Assembly: GCA_019695295.1 (NCBI GenBank)
Contig: JAIBAH010000001.1
Span: 62,001 to 126,000 of the forward strand
Reading direction: 5' to 3'
DNA length: 64,000 bases
DNA from: Bacteroidia bacterium
Lineage (GTDB): Bacteria; Bacteroidota; Bacteroidia; J057
Below are positions 47,553-56,819 of this stretch, piece by piece (position 1 is the first letter of the stretch; each line of letters begins with the position of its first letter). Position numbers and translations under genes: made by a program. The notes under the pieces are model-generated. The model saw nothing but the letters and a program-made list of their open reading frames with translations, searched no databases and was not told the origin of the DNA.

Positions 47553-49748
47553 ATGAGATTATTACTTCCTGTCCTGCTTATCCTTTGTTTTTCTGCTCTG
47601 GCACAAAAGAGTGAATTTTTTACAATTGATAGTATCCCCAAACAGGGAGTTCTCCTCGACAAGGGGTGGAAATATCAAGAGGGAGACAATATGCAATGGG
47701 CAAAACCCGACTTTAATGACTCTGGCTGGGCTTCTGTTGACCCACTGAAAGAAATCACCTCCTATCCGGAAATATTAGGCTCAACTGTATTCTGGCTGAG
47801 ATTAGAGGTGGATGTAACCCAAAAATCCCCCCGTCCTCTGGGACTTGCCATTAATCAGGCGGGTGCTTCTGAAATTTATGTCAATGGGATATTGGTACAT
47901 GAATTCGGCACCTTTGATACAGACCCGCGCAACGTCAAAGCCTATGATCCTATTGAACATCCGATATTCATTCCTTTTGACTCCGCAGGCCACTATATTT
48001 TAGCGGTACGATATGCCATTCAGCCTGATTTGAGATATACCAGGATATTTGCATACAATAAAAATCGTGTCTTTTATGCCAAAGTGGTGGATTTAGTGAA
48101 AACATCCAACACTGACAGGGCAGTTACACTATATAAATTTGGACTGGATATCGTAACACTGGGTTTTTATCTTATGCTTTTTGTGCTTCATTTTGCTTAT
48201 ATTATTTATCAAAGAAAAAACAGAATTCAATGGCTACTGACTATTTATTTCAGTATAGGAGCCTGTATAAGAGTGTTTAAAATTATAGGGCAGAATGAAT
48301 CCTTCCTGGCCGAAAGATTTATTTATCTGAATCTGTCCAATATCTGCCTTGCTATCTCGGCAGTGTGCCTGAGTATTATCATTTACCGGATGGCCAGGAT
48401 GCGTTTTGATATTTATCTCTATCTAGTATGGTTTTTACAATTCATTTATTGTATAGTTTCTTATGGGACATCAGCGGAAGACTGGCAAACAAAACTATTG
48501 TTATTGTTTAATATCTATAACTTAGCCATTGTAATCCGGGTAGTTAGATTGGGCATAAAAAAAGGTATAAAAGGCTTTCAGACAGTTTTATACGGTATAT
48601 TTATTGCCATTTTAGGATTATTAGTACTTAGTACCGGGTTTCAGTTTCTTAATTATGGGCACTCTTCTACGGGGCTCAATGAATTACGATTGGGTGTTTC
48701 TACTTACCTCATAGATTTTATTGCCTTGATTGGCGGTATATCTATCCCTGTTGGGTTATCTTTGTTTATGGGTATTCAAAGCCGGGAGACTAACTTAGCA
48801 TTAAGCAAACAACTAAATGAAAATGAAATGCTGAAAAATAAAGCAATTGAGCAGGAACAGGAGAAACAGCAAATCCTCGAATCTCAGAAAGAAATGCTGG
48901 AAATTCAGGTAAATGAAAGAACGGCTCAGTTAAATCAATCGCTCGAAAATCTCAAAGCTACGCAAAATCAACTCATTCAATCCGAAAAGCTGGCTTCGCT
49001 GGGGGAACTTACCGCAGGCATTGCCCACGAAATCCAAAACCCCCTCAACTTTGTGAATAACTTCAGTGAACTAAGCAACGAATTGATTGATGAAGTACTG
49101 GAAGAAAGAAAAAAAGACGAAGAAGAAAGGGATGAATCGCTTGAAAATGAAATTTTAGCGGATTTAAAGCAAAATTTAACCAAGATCCATCATCACGGCA
49201 AACGGGCTTCCAATATTATAAGGGGAATGTTGCAACACAGCCGAAAAAGCTCCGATGTAAAAGAATTAACCGATATCAATGCATTATGTGATGAATATCT
49301 CCGGCTTTCCTATCATGGATTAAGGGCAAAAGACAAATCCTTTAACGCCAGTTTTGAAACGCATTTTGACCCCAGCCTGCCAAAAACTGAAGTCATAACC
49401 CAGGATATAGGCAGGGTCATACTCAACCTCATCAACAATGCCTTTTATGCAGTGAATGAGAAACGCAAAAAAGGAGAGCCCGGTTATATCCCAACTGTCA
49501 CTGTCTCCACTCTCCTTACAGACTCAAAGCACTTTCAAATCAAGATACAGGACAATGGTTTGGGAATACCCGAGCACATTAAAGAAAAAATTTTTCAGCC
49601 CTTTTTCACTACCAAACCCTCCGGACAAGGTACAGGATTAGGGCTGAGTCTGGCTTATGATATCATTACAAAAGGGCATGGTGGGACATTAGAAGTAAAT
49701 AGTACTGAAGGCGCTGGCGCTGACTTTATAATACAGATACCCATCTGA
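47553..49748 (+). CDS. 7TM sensor histidine kinase, copy 1
   Basis: 731 residues: a signal peptide, an extracytoplasmic galactose-binding-like beta sandwich (about 30-185; FNDSGW, VNGILVHEFG), seven membrane helices (about 195-410), a coiled-coil signalling helix (415-480), a HisKA domain with phospho-acceptor His492 (GIAHEIQNPLNF) and an HATPase domain (N box, DNGLGIP, GTGLGLSL). I use ATG 47553 rather than the TTG directly before it. The first 58 residues are almost identical to the kinase at 50644, then the sensor diverges. It probably senses an external ligand and phosphorylates the neighbouring receiver. Confidence 0.92.
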   Translation: MRLLLPVLLILCFSALAQKSEFFTIDSIPKQGVLLDKGWKYQEGDNMQWAKPDFNDSGWASVDPLKEITSYPEILGSTVFWLRLEVDVTQKSPRPLGLAINQAGASEIYVNGILVHEFGTFDTDPRNVKAYDPIEHPIFIPFDSAGHYILAVRYAIQPDLRYTRIFAYNKNRVFYAKVVDLVKTSNTDRAVTLYKFGLDIVTLGFYLMLFVLHFAYIIYQRKNRIQWLLTIYFSIGACIRVFKIIGQNESFLAERFIYLNLSNICLAISAVCLSIIIYRMARMRFDIYLYLVWFLQFIYCIVSYGTSAEDWQTKLLLLFNIYNLAIVIRVVRLGIKKGIKGFQTVLYGIFIAILGLLVLSTGFQFLNYGHSSTGLNELRLGVSTYLIDFIALIGGISIPVGLSLFMGIQSRETNLALSKQLNENEMLKNKAIEQEQEKQQILESQKEMLEIQVNERTAQLNQSLENLKATQNQLIQSEKLASLGELTAGIAHEIQNPLNFVNNFSELSNELIDEVLEERKKDEEERDESLENEILADLKQNLTKIHHHGKRASNIIRGMLQHSRKSSDVKELTDINALCDEYLRLSYHGLRAKDKSFNASFETHFDPSLPKTEVITQDIGRVILNLINNAFYAVNEKRKKGEPGYIPTVTVSTLLTDSKHFQIKIQDNGLGIPEHIKEKIFQPFFTTKPSGQGTGLGLSLAYDIITKGHGGTLEVNSTEGAGADFIIQIPI

Positions 49749-50217
49749 AAAACTTCCGTTTTTCATCCAATCTGTCTCCGTTCAGGGAGGTGAACCGATG
49801 ATTATAGCGGACATAATATTTTAAGTATCCGTAATTTAAGCCATACTGTAAAAAAAACAGGAAAATCACTTGGAAAATAAATATTTTATATTCTAATTTG
49901 TGGTGTTGAATGAATGTTTTGTAATTAAAGAGGGGTTTATACTGAATATAACTACCGTCACCATCAATAATAAAAGATATAAAATGACAAATTTCATTTA
50001 CCTGACATTTTCTATAACCTTATTTATCAAGGTAGCCAAACTTTTGTTTTTTACCTTTAATTATCCTTACAAATTTAGTTATCAAACAATTAACAGCAGA
50101 GTCGAAAAATTCAGTTTTTCTTTTTACAATGGCGTCCAAATAATCAACCGGCCAATTTATTTTTACTTCTAACACTTTTTATCTATATTTTCAACCTGTA
50201 ATATCAAACACAAACAC
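49749..50217. other. Leader region of the second response regulator
   Basis: 469 bp between the first kinase and the second regulator. It holds a candidate promoter (49870-49900) and a leader of about 310 bases. An open frame of 62 codons (49984-50172) would encode a small, hydrophobic, Phe/Tyr-rich peptide; the first copy keeps only its first 13 codons. A CAAACA unit is tandemly repeated just before the regulator's ATG, unlike in copy 1. The coding status of the small frame is uncertain. Confidence 0.5.
49870..49900 (+). promoter_or_regulatory. Candidate promoter of the second regulator-kinase operon
   Basis: TTG (49870-49872), a 20-base spacer and CTAATTTG (49893-49900), the same as the promoter of copy 1. 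Confidence 0.5.
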
Positions 50218-50595
50218 ATGAAATTTTTAATTGTAGATGATGAAAAAGACGTAGAAATCATGTTTCGGCAAAAATTAAGAAAGGAAATCCGAAATGGTGA
50301 TTTAGCGTTAGCGTTTGCTTTCTCAGGAATGGAAGCACTCAACATGCTGCGCAATCAAATCCCTCCTGATATTATGTATATTTTCTCTGATATTAATATG
50401 CCCGGGATGTCGGGAATTGATTTATTGGAGAAAGTAAAAAGTGAATTCCCTGAAATTAGGGTGAGTATGATTTCGGCTTACGGCGATAATGAAAACTATA
50501 CAAAAGCCATCAATTCCGGCGCAAATGGTTTTTTTACAAAACCCATTGATTTTGATAGTTTAAAAAAAGAAATCAATGAGATTCTCATGGGTTAA
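50218..50595 (+). CDS. Single-domain response regulator, copy 2
   Basis: A 125-residue receiver, 122 of 125 residues identical to copy 1, with the same Asp58 acceptor and pocket residues. The three changes lie away from the acceptor, though Asp91 to Asn is near the switch region after Ser86. It is 48 bases ahead of kinase 2 and starts the run of genes ending with the HD-YitT fusion at 59342. Sharing between the two kinases' receivers seems likely because both receivers have almost the same surface. Confidence 0.92.
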   Translation: MKFLIVDDEKDVEIMFRQKLRKEIRNGDLALAFAFSGMEALNMLRNQIPPDIMYIFSDINMPGMSGIDLLEKVKSEFPEIRVSMISAYGDNENYTKAINSGANGFFTKPIDFDSLKKEINEILMG

Positions 50596-50643
50596 TCCCG
50601 ACTCTGTTATTTCCTTCACTTCATTCACTTACTTTAAATATTG

Positions 50644-52851
50644 ATGAGATTATTACTTCCTGTCCTGCTTATCCTTTGTTTTTCTGCTCTGGCACAAAAG
50701 AGTGAGTTTTTTACGATTGATAGTATCCCCAAACAGGGAGTTCTCCTCGACAAGGGCTGGAAATATCAAGAGGGAGACAATATAGAATGGGCAAAACCCG
50801 ACTTTAATGACTCGAATTGGGCTTCTATAGACCCTACAAAAGAATTATCGTTGCTGCCAGAGGTATTCAATCATCAGGTAAAATGGCTGCGAATCCAATT
50901 TGAGATAAGAGATACACTCCCGGAAATAGCAGGAATTGCCGTCAATCAGGCGGGAGCTTCTGAGGTCTATCTCAATGGCAGATTAATCCGGCGTTTCGGT
51001 AATTTTGACCTCAATCCGGACAAGGTTATTGCTTACGACCCACTGGAGTACGCTGTTCATTTTCCGCTGGACACTGTCGGCCGCTATACTTTAGCCGTGC
51101 GCTATGCCTTGCAACCCGGTATCAGATATACTGAAATTTTCACTTTGACAAAAAACCGGTTGTTTAATGCCACTTTAGTCAATCTAAGTGCTGCAACCGA
51201 GGAGCAGAGGTCATTCAGAATGTTTTATATAAGCACTGATATTTTTAAAATCGGGCTTTTTTTCATATTACTTATACTTCATTTTGCCCATTATTTATTC
51301 CATCGGCAGAATAAAACCCATTTCTACCTGGCTATCTATTTATTGGCAAATCTCCTTGTTTATGCCTTTAAACTGACAGGACAGAATATTACTTCCGTAG
51401 AATACCGGTATTTTGCGCTCAACCTTTCTATTGCACTATATACAGTTGGGCTGATAAGTACCGTTGTGGTCTTTTACCGGTTAGCAAAAGTGCCTCTGGA
51501 TTTGTATTTCTATTTACTGGTAGTATATTCAGTAGTGCAGGTGCTGGTTACCAGCCTGACTTATGGCGAAATTCCGTGGCATATACTTCTCACGCTGATA
51601 AGCTCAATCGTGAGTTCCGCAATCTTTATCCGGCTCATCCGTACAGGATTAAAAAAGAAAATCAAGGGTTTTTGGACCCTGGCAACGACCATTATGATTG
51701 CCTTGCTTTGCTTGTTGTTGGTTACTACAGCGATGATTTCCTGGAACTTTGGCTTTGCGACACTGGGTTATAAAGTGATGAACAACGGTATGTCACCCTA
51801 TTTTATAGAGGCGATTTTTGCTCTTGGGGGCATTTCTATCCCCATAGGTTTATCGCTTTTTATGGGAGTAGAAGGCAGAGAAACAAACCGGGCATTAAGC
51901 AGACAACTGAGTGAAAATGAAATCCTGAAAAACAAAGCGATTGAGCAGGAGCAGGAAAAACAGCAAATACTCGAATCTCAAAAAGAAATGCTGGAAATTC
52001 AGGTAGTTGAAAGAACCGCTCAGTTAAATCAATCGCTTGAAAATCTCAAAGCCACCCAGTCCCAACTTATTCAAGCCGAAAAAATGGCCTCCCTCGGAGA
52101 ACTTACCGCAGGAATTGCCCACGAAATTCAAAATCCTCTCAACTTTGTGAATAATTTCTCAGAGTTAAGTATGGAGCTGATAAATGATATAAAAACTGAG
52201 TTGAAAAACCCTGAAACAGACAAAGGATATATTAATGAATTATTTGAAGATCTGAATACGAATCAGGAAAAGATTCATCATCATGGCAAACGGGCTTCCA
52301 ATATTGTAAAAGGAATGCTTCAGCATAGCAGGAAAGGTACAGAGCAAAAAGAATTAACCGATATCAATGCGTTATGCGATGAGTATTTCAGGCTGGCTTA
52401 TCACGGACTCAGAGCCAGGGATAAATCTTTTAATTCAGACATGAAAACAGATTTTGACCTTTCCGTTGGCTCTCTCAAAATCCATTCGCAGGATATAGGC
52501 AGAGCAATTCTTAACATCATTACCAATGCTTTTCATGCTGTAATGGAGAAAAAAAGGGAGAACCTTCCTGGCTATCAGCCAATCGTTCTGGTAAAGACAA
52601 AAAAGGAAAACAATCAGGTACTGATTTCTATCAGTGACAACGGATTTGGAATTCCCAATCACATCAGAGAGAAAATTTTCCAGCCGTTTTTCACTACAAA
52701 ACCCACCGGAGAAGGAACAGGATTAGGGTTGAGTTTAGCATATGATATTATTACAAAAGGACACGGAGGAACAATAGAAGTAAATAGTACTGAAGGAATT
52801 GGTACTGAGTTTATTATTACTTTTCCAATTCAGTCAGTTACTTTAACTTAA
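50644..52851 (+). CDS. 7TM sensor histidine kinase, copy 2
   Basis: 735 residues with the same plan as the kinase at 47553: signal peptide, galactose-binding-like sandwich (VNQAGASEVYLNG), seven helices (about 195-412), coiled coil, HisKA with His493 and HATPase (DNGFGIP, GTGLGLSL). Identity to copy 1 is nearly complete over the first 58 residues, much lower through the sensor and helices, and high again in the coiled coil and HisKA. This mosaic suggests that sensor and catalytic parts have evolved at different rates or by exchange. The next kinase starts 7 bases downstream. Confidence 0.92.
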   Translation: MRLLLPVLLILCFSALAQKSEFFTIDSIPKQGVLLDKGWKYQEGDNIEWAKPDFNDSNWASIDPTKELSLLPEVFNHQVKWLRIQFEIRDTLPEIAGIAVNQAGASEVYLNGRLIRRFGNFDLNPDKVIAYDPLEYAVHFPLDTVGRYTLAVRYALQPGIRYTEIFTLTKNRLFNATLVNLSAATEEQRSFRMFYISTDIFKIGLFFILLILHFAHYLFHRQNKTHFYLAIYLLANLLVYAFKLTGQNITSVEYRYFALNLSIALYTVGLISTVVVFYRLAKVPLDLYFYLLVVYSVVQVLVTSLTYGEIPWHILLTLISSIVSSAIFIRLIRTGLKKKIKGFWTLATTIMIALLCLLLVTTAMISWNFGFATLGYKVMNNGMSPYFIEAIFALGGISIPIGLSLFMGVEGRETNRALSRQLSENEILKNKAIEQEQEKQQILESQKEMLEIQVVERTAQLNQSLENLKATQSQLIQAEKMASLGELTAGIAHEIQNPLNFVNNFSELSMELINDIKTELKNPETDKGYINELFEDLNTNQEKIHHHGKRASNIVKGMLQHSRKGTEQKELTDINALCDEYFRLAYHGLRARDKSFNSDMKTDFDLSVGSLKIHSQDIGRAILNIITNAFHAVMEKKRENLPGYQPIVLVKTKKENNQVLISISDNGFGIPNHIREKIFQPFFTTKPTGEGTGLGLSLAYDIITKGHGGTIEVNSTEGIGTEFIITFPIQSVTLT

Positions 52852-52858
52852 TGAAACA

Positions 52859-54964
52859 ATGGTAAATAAATTCAGGACAGTTATACTTCGTAAATATATT
52901 TTTCTCCTTTTCTCATTGCTTTTATTCTTTACCAGAACAGAAGCAAATGACACCTTATTTTATACCGACCCTCTTACGATTGTGGACATTGCACAATATG
53001 TTCAAATCTACAAAGACCCAACCAATGCCGTAAGTTTTGAACAGATAAAAAACTTCCCTGATACCGCTTTTGAAAAATCGAAGAACTTCCCATTGAGTTT
53101 TGGCAATACCAAATCCAGTATCTGGTTGAAATTTAGCGTTAAAAACCAAACTTCAGCGCCCGTTTTTCTTGGTTTTGGCAGTAATGCGTTAAAAATTATT
53201 GATGTTTTTATTTATGATGAATCGGGCATGCTCACCCAAAGGCAGTCCGGGAGTGACCGCCCTACAAACAGCCGCGATTTGCAACGCAGCAACGTTGTAT
53301 TAAATATCGGGCAATCGCCCCAACTCATTTACATTAAAATGGAAAGTCGGTATAGTTTGCGACTGCCCCTCACATTATCTCTTATAGCACCCTTAAATGA
53401 CATCTATCACAAGCGGGATGTCATCAATGGGCTATGTTTAGGGATTCTCTTAGCGATGGCACTGTACAATCTGTTCATTTTTTTCTTTATCAGAGACCGT
53501 TTGTATTTATACTATTGCTTGTATGTGCTTTCTGGCATTCTGGTATTTTCGCATATCAATGGTTTGTGGTACTTAGTCCGGACAAATAACTATTATATCA
53601 ATCATTTTCTGGGGTTACAATTACTGATGATTTCCTCCGTGTTGTTTTCTGCTCGTTTTTTGAATCTGAAACAAAATATGCCCCGTGTATATATCGCTTT
53701 TATATTTCTGAGCATAATTCTCATCATTGACATTCCATTTGACCTTTTCTTTATTCCTTTTTTTACAAACTATATTGTGCAAATTATCCCCCCCTTCTTA
53801 GCCATTTCGCTTTTGATAATCGGTATAATAGCGCATGTTCAAGGAAATAAAAGTGCAAAATATTATGTGCTTGCCTGGGGGTTCTATTTTGTAGGGGGAA
53901 TTATTTCAGCATTGAGCCATGAGGGGCTTTTGCCCCATAACTTTTTCACCTTAATCTCTTTACAGGTAGGGGCTTGTATTGAGTGTATTTTACTGGGCTT
54001 TGCTATGGCGAACAGAATTAATACTTATCGGGAAGAGTCGGCACAGGCCCAAGCGTTAGCCTTAAAACGACTACAGGAAAACGAAACTTTAATCAAGGAG
54101 CAAAGCAGAGTACTGGAAGAAATGGTGAGTGCACGCACTGTTGAACTGGAGACCTCCCTTGAGATGCTTAAAACCACACAGACACAGCTCATACATTCTG
54201 AAAAAATGGCCTCTCTCGGAGAGCTTACCGCAGGCATTGCCCACGAAATCCAGAATCCGTTAAATTTTGTTAATAATTTTTCTGATTTAAGTATTGGGCT
54301 TGTAAGTGAAATACAGGAAGAAATGCAAAAACCTCAGACAGACGAACCCTATATCAAAGAATTGTTTGATGATTTGAGTAAAAATCAGGGCAAAATCAAT
54401 CATCATGGCAAAAGGGCTTCCAATATCGTAAAAGGAATGTTGCAACACAGCCGGAAAGGCACTGCTCAAAAGGAACTGACAGACATCAATAACTTATGCG
54501 ATGAGTATTTCAGACTGGCTTATCATGGGCTCAGAGCCAAAGACAAGTCCTTTAATGCCGAAATGAAAACGGACTTTGACCCTGCTACCGGAACGCTTAA
54601 CATCAATTCACAGGACGTTGGAAGGGTGTTTCTGAATATCATTACCAATGCTTTTCATGCTGTAATGGAAAAATCCAGAAAGAATATTTCCGGTTATCAG
54701 CCAGGGGTTTGGGTGCAGACCCAAAAGACAGACAACCACATTGTAATTTCTATACATGATAATGGGGCAGGAATACCTGACTCGATAAAAGATAAAATTT
54801 TTCAGCCATTCTTCACTACAAAACAAAGAGGAGAAGGAACCGGCTTAGGGCTTTCCCTTTCTTATGATATTATTGTCAAAGGGCATAATGGAAACATTGA
54901 TGTAAAATCCGTGGAAGGAGAAGGCACCGAATTCATTATTACAATACCATATAACAATTTTTAA
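52859..54964 (+). CDS. 7TMR-DISM sensor histidine kinase
   Basis: 701 residues with a different sensor: an N-terminal anchor or signal, a DISMED2-type extracellular domain (about 35-180; a SSIWLKFSVKN strand), a 7TMR-DISM membrane unit (about 190-390), a coiled coil, then HisKA with His462 and an HATPase domain. The core is close to kinases 1 and 2 (ASLGELTAGIAHEIQNPLNF, GKRASNIVKGMLQHSRKGT). It probably detects a different ligand from kinases 1 and 2 but could act on the same receivers. It lies 7 bases after kinase 2 and 9 before the patatin gene, so they share a transcript. Confidence 0.92.
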   Translation: MVNKFRTVILRKYIFLLFSLLLFFTRTEANDTLFYTDPLTIVDIAQYVQIYKDPTNAVSFEQIKNFPDTAFEKSKNFPLSFGNTKSSIWLKFSVKNQTSAPVFLGFGSNALKIIDVFIYDESGMLTQRQSGSDRPTNSRDLQRSNVVLNIGQSPQLIYIKMESRYSLRLPLTLSLIAPLNDIYHKRDVINGLCLGILLAMALYNLFIFFFIRDRLYLYYCLYVLSGILVFSHINGLWYLVRTNNYYINHFLGLQLLMISSVLFSARFLNLKQNMPRVYIAFIFLSIILIIDIPFDLFFIPFFTNYIVQIIPPFLAISLLIIGIIAHVQGNKSAKYYVLAWGFYFVGGIISALSHEGLLPHNFFTLISLQVGACIECILLGFAMANRINTYREESAQAQALALKRLQENETLIKEQSRVLEEMVSARTVELETSLEMLKTTQTQLIHSEKMASLGELTAGIAHEIQNPLNFVNNFSDLSIGLVSEIQEEMQKPQTDEPYIKELFDDLSKNQGKINHHGKRASNIVKGMLQHSRKGTAQKELTDINNLCDEYFRLAYHGLRAKDKSFNAEMKTDFDPATGTLNINSQDVGRVFLNIITNAFHAVMEKSRKNISGYQPGVWVQTQKTDNHIVISIHDNGAGIPDSIKDKIFQPFFTTKQRGEGTGLGLSLSYDIIVKGHNGNIDVKSVEGEGTEFIITIPYNNF

Positions 54965-54973
54965 TATAATACC

Positions 54974-56749
54974 ATGAAAAATAATCCCGGCTCAGAAAGA
55001 AAATGGTTGAGTGTGCTTGCTAAACTTTTTGAAAGTTTGGATGAAAACTTGTTGAGACAGATATTGGAAAAAGGAAAAATACTGGAATTTAATACCGGAG
55101 AAACTATCTTTAAACAGGGGGACACCGAAAAAAACTTTTTTATAGTACTATCAGGACGGTTCAGGGCTGTGGCTGAAACAAATAATAAAATGAAAGTCCT
55201 GGGTGATATTACAGAAGGTGAGCCTGTGGGTGAGTTTGCTCTTTTTACGGGAGCAGCCCGCTCGGCTACAGTGTATGCAATGCGCCCTTCTGTCACTCTG
55301 GAGCTATCCGAATCAGAATACCTCGATTTAGTGGGGTTACAACCTGCATTTGCACAAAAAATGACCTCCATAATCTTAAACAGGCTTAAGAGCAACAGTT
55401 TACAGAAAAAGATAAATGACGCGCCCAAAAACATCGCTTTAATCAATCTTCAGGAAAGTCATGAAATCACCCCATGGACAGAACTTATTGAAAAAGAATT
55501 CAATAAAACTAATGTGGCATACCAAAAATTAGATTATGACGCGTATAAAAATGAAGACCCCAATTCTTTTTTTCAAAAACTGGAATCCAGCGATGATATG
55601 AAGTTTTTTGTTTGCAGCAGCGAGCATTCAGAATGGTCAAAACAATGTTATGCTTACTCTGACTTGATTGTAATTGCAGCTGAATTTAACAGTGATTGCG
55701 AAATACATGCGCTGGAAAAAGAGCTGGAGCTTTACAAAGACAATTTATTGCATAAAAAAGTGTACCTGCTTTTACTGCATCCCGAAAATGCCCCGAATCC
55801 GGTTAATACAATCCGGTGGCTTGAAAAAAGAAATATTGACTTACATATTCATTTCAGAAAAGACCATGCAAACGATGTGGCAAGATTTTGCAGAATCATC
55901 ACCAACAGAGCAATAGGGCTGGTATTGAGCGGGGGCGGCGCAAAGGGGTATGCCCACATCGGCGCTGTGAAAGCCCTGATGGAAAGCGGGATTCAGATTG
56001 ATTTTCTGGGTGGAACAAGTGCAGGAGCATTGTATGGTTTAACAATGGTAAGCCAGGACTTTCAATTTGAAAAAATAAACTTCTACGCAAAAGATTCTGC
56101 AGGAAAGAGGCTCACTTCCAACGATTATACCGTTCCTGTAATATCACTATTAACCGGCAAAAAACTGAAGTCGTATCTGCAAAAAATGCTGGGAGAGATT
56201 TGCCTTGAGGACTTGTGGATTTCAAGTTATTGTATCACTACTAACTTTTCCACGGCATCCCTTTCCATGCATGAAACCGGATTGGTTTACCAGAAAGTGC
56301 TTGCGAGTATTGCTATTCCCGGGGTCTTCCCTCCTGTAATCATAGACGGTGAGCTGCACGTAGATGGTGGTGTAATGGACAATTTGCCGATTCAGTCCAT
56401 GTACAAATACCCTGTTAGTCATATCATTGCCCTTTCTCTTTCGAGTACCACGCAACGAAAATTCGAGATCCGGGAAACTCCTTCCAACAAGGAATTATTC
56501 TGGGACAAGTTGCTGAAAAGAAAGAAATACAGAATGCCGGGGCTGAGCTCATTGATTATCAATTCTCTGACACTCAACAGTGTGCAAAAACAAGAACAAC
56601 ATAAAGCGAATGTCTCTGTTTATCTGGAACTGAATCTCAAGGGATTTGGGTTTTTAGATGATAGTAAATGGAAACAAATTATCCAGAGCGGGTATGATCA
56701 GATGAAAGATTATCTCAATACGTTAAATTCAACAGAAAAATTTTGGTAA
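54974..56749 (+). CDS. Cyclic-nucleotide-binding patatin-like phospholipase (NTE type)
   Basis: 591 residues. A cyclic-nucleotide-binding domain (about 15-140) has the phosphate-binding cassette GEFALFTGAARSA (86-98) with its Arg96. A middle domain (150-310) resembles the linker of NTE-like proteins. The patatin domain (313-490) has the oxyanion loop SGGGAKG (319-325), GTSAG with Ser349 and DGG with Asp464, so both catalytic residues are intact. No signal peptide is visible. The likely model is a lipid hydrolase controlled by cAMP from the cyclase encoded next. NTE-family enzymes act on phospholipids and lysophospholipids. Confidence 0.9.
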   Translation: MKNNPGSERKWLSVLAKLFESLDENLLRQILEKGKILEFNTGETIFKQGDTEKNFFIVLSGRFRAVAETNNKMKVLGDITEGEPVGEFALFTGAARSATVYAMRPSVTLELSESEYLDLVGLQPAFAQKMTSIILNRLKSNSLQKKINDAPKNIALINLQESHEITPWTELIEKEFNKTNVAYQKLDYDAYKNEDPNSFFQKLESSDDMKFFVCSSEHSEWSKQCYAYSDLIVIAAEFNSDCEIHALEKELELYKDNLLHKKVYLLLLHPENAPNPVNTIRWLEKRNIDLHIHFRKDHANDVARFCRIITNRAIGLVLSGGGAKGYAHIGAVKALMESGIQIDFLGGTSAGALYGLTMVSQDFQFEKINFYAKDSAGKRLTSNDYTVPVISLLTGKKLKSYLQKMLGEICLEDLWISSYCITTNFSTASLSMHETGLVYQKVLASIAIPGVFPPVIIDGELHVDGGVMDNLPIQSMYKYPVSHIIALSLSSTTQRKFEIRETPSNKELFWDKLLKRKKYRMPGLSSLIINSLTLNSVQKQEQHKANVSVYLELNLKGFGFLDDSKWKQIIQSGYDQMKDYLNTLNSTEKFW

Positions 56750-56819
56750 TTAGTTGTAACTTTGACGCTGATTTTACAGTTTTGTGTATCGTACAGAAAG
56801 TTTACATAATTTCTTTAGC

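Larger units (their letters stand above)
46831..47720 (+). repeat. Tandem duplication, first copy
   Basis: Homologous to 49809-50811. The leader part is diverged and lacks about 119 bases present in the second copy; the segment 47053-47720, covering the end of the leader, the whole response regulator and the start of the kinase, is almost identical. Confidence 0.92.
49809..50811 (+). repeat. Tandem duplication, second copy
   Basis: Second copy of the unit at 46831-47720, offset by about 3.09 kb in the coding part. The near-identical stretch ends abruptly within the kinase sensor region at about 50811. Confidence 0.92.

Noticed and set aside
49900-49983. Extended start for the small leader frame
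   Set aside because: The first 28 codons overlap the candidate promoter; only the part from 49984 is even possibly coding.
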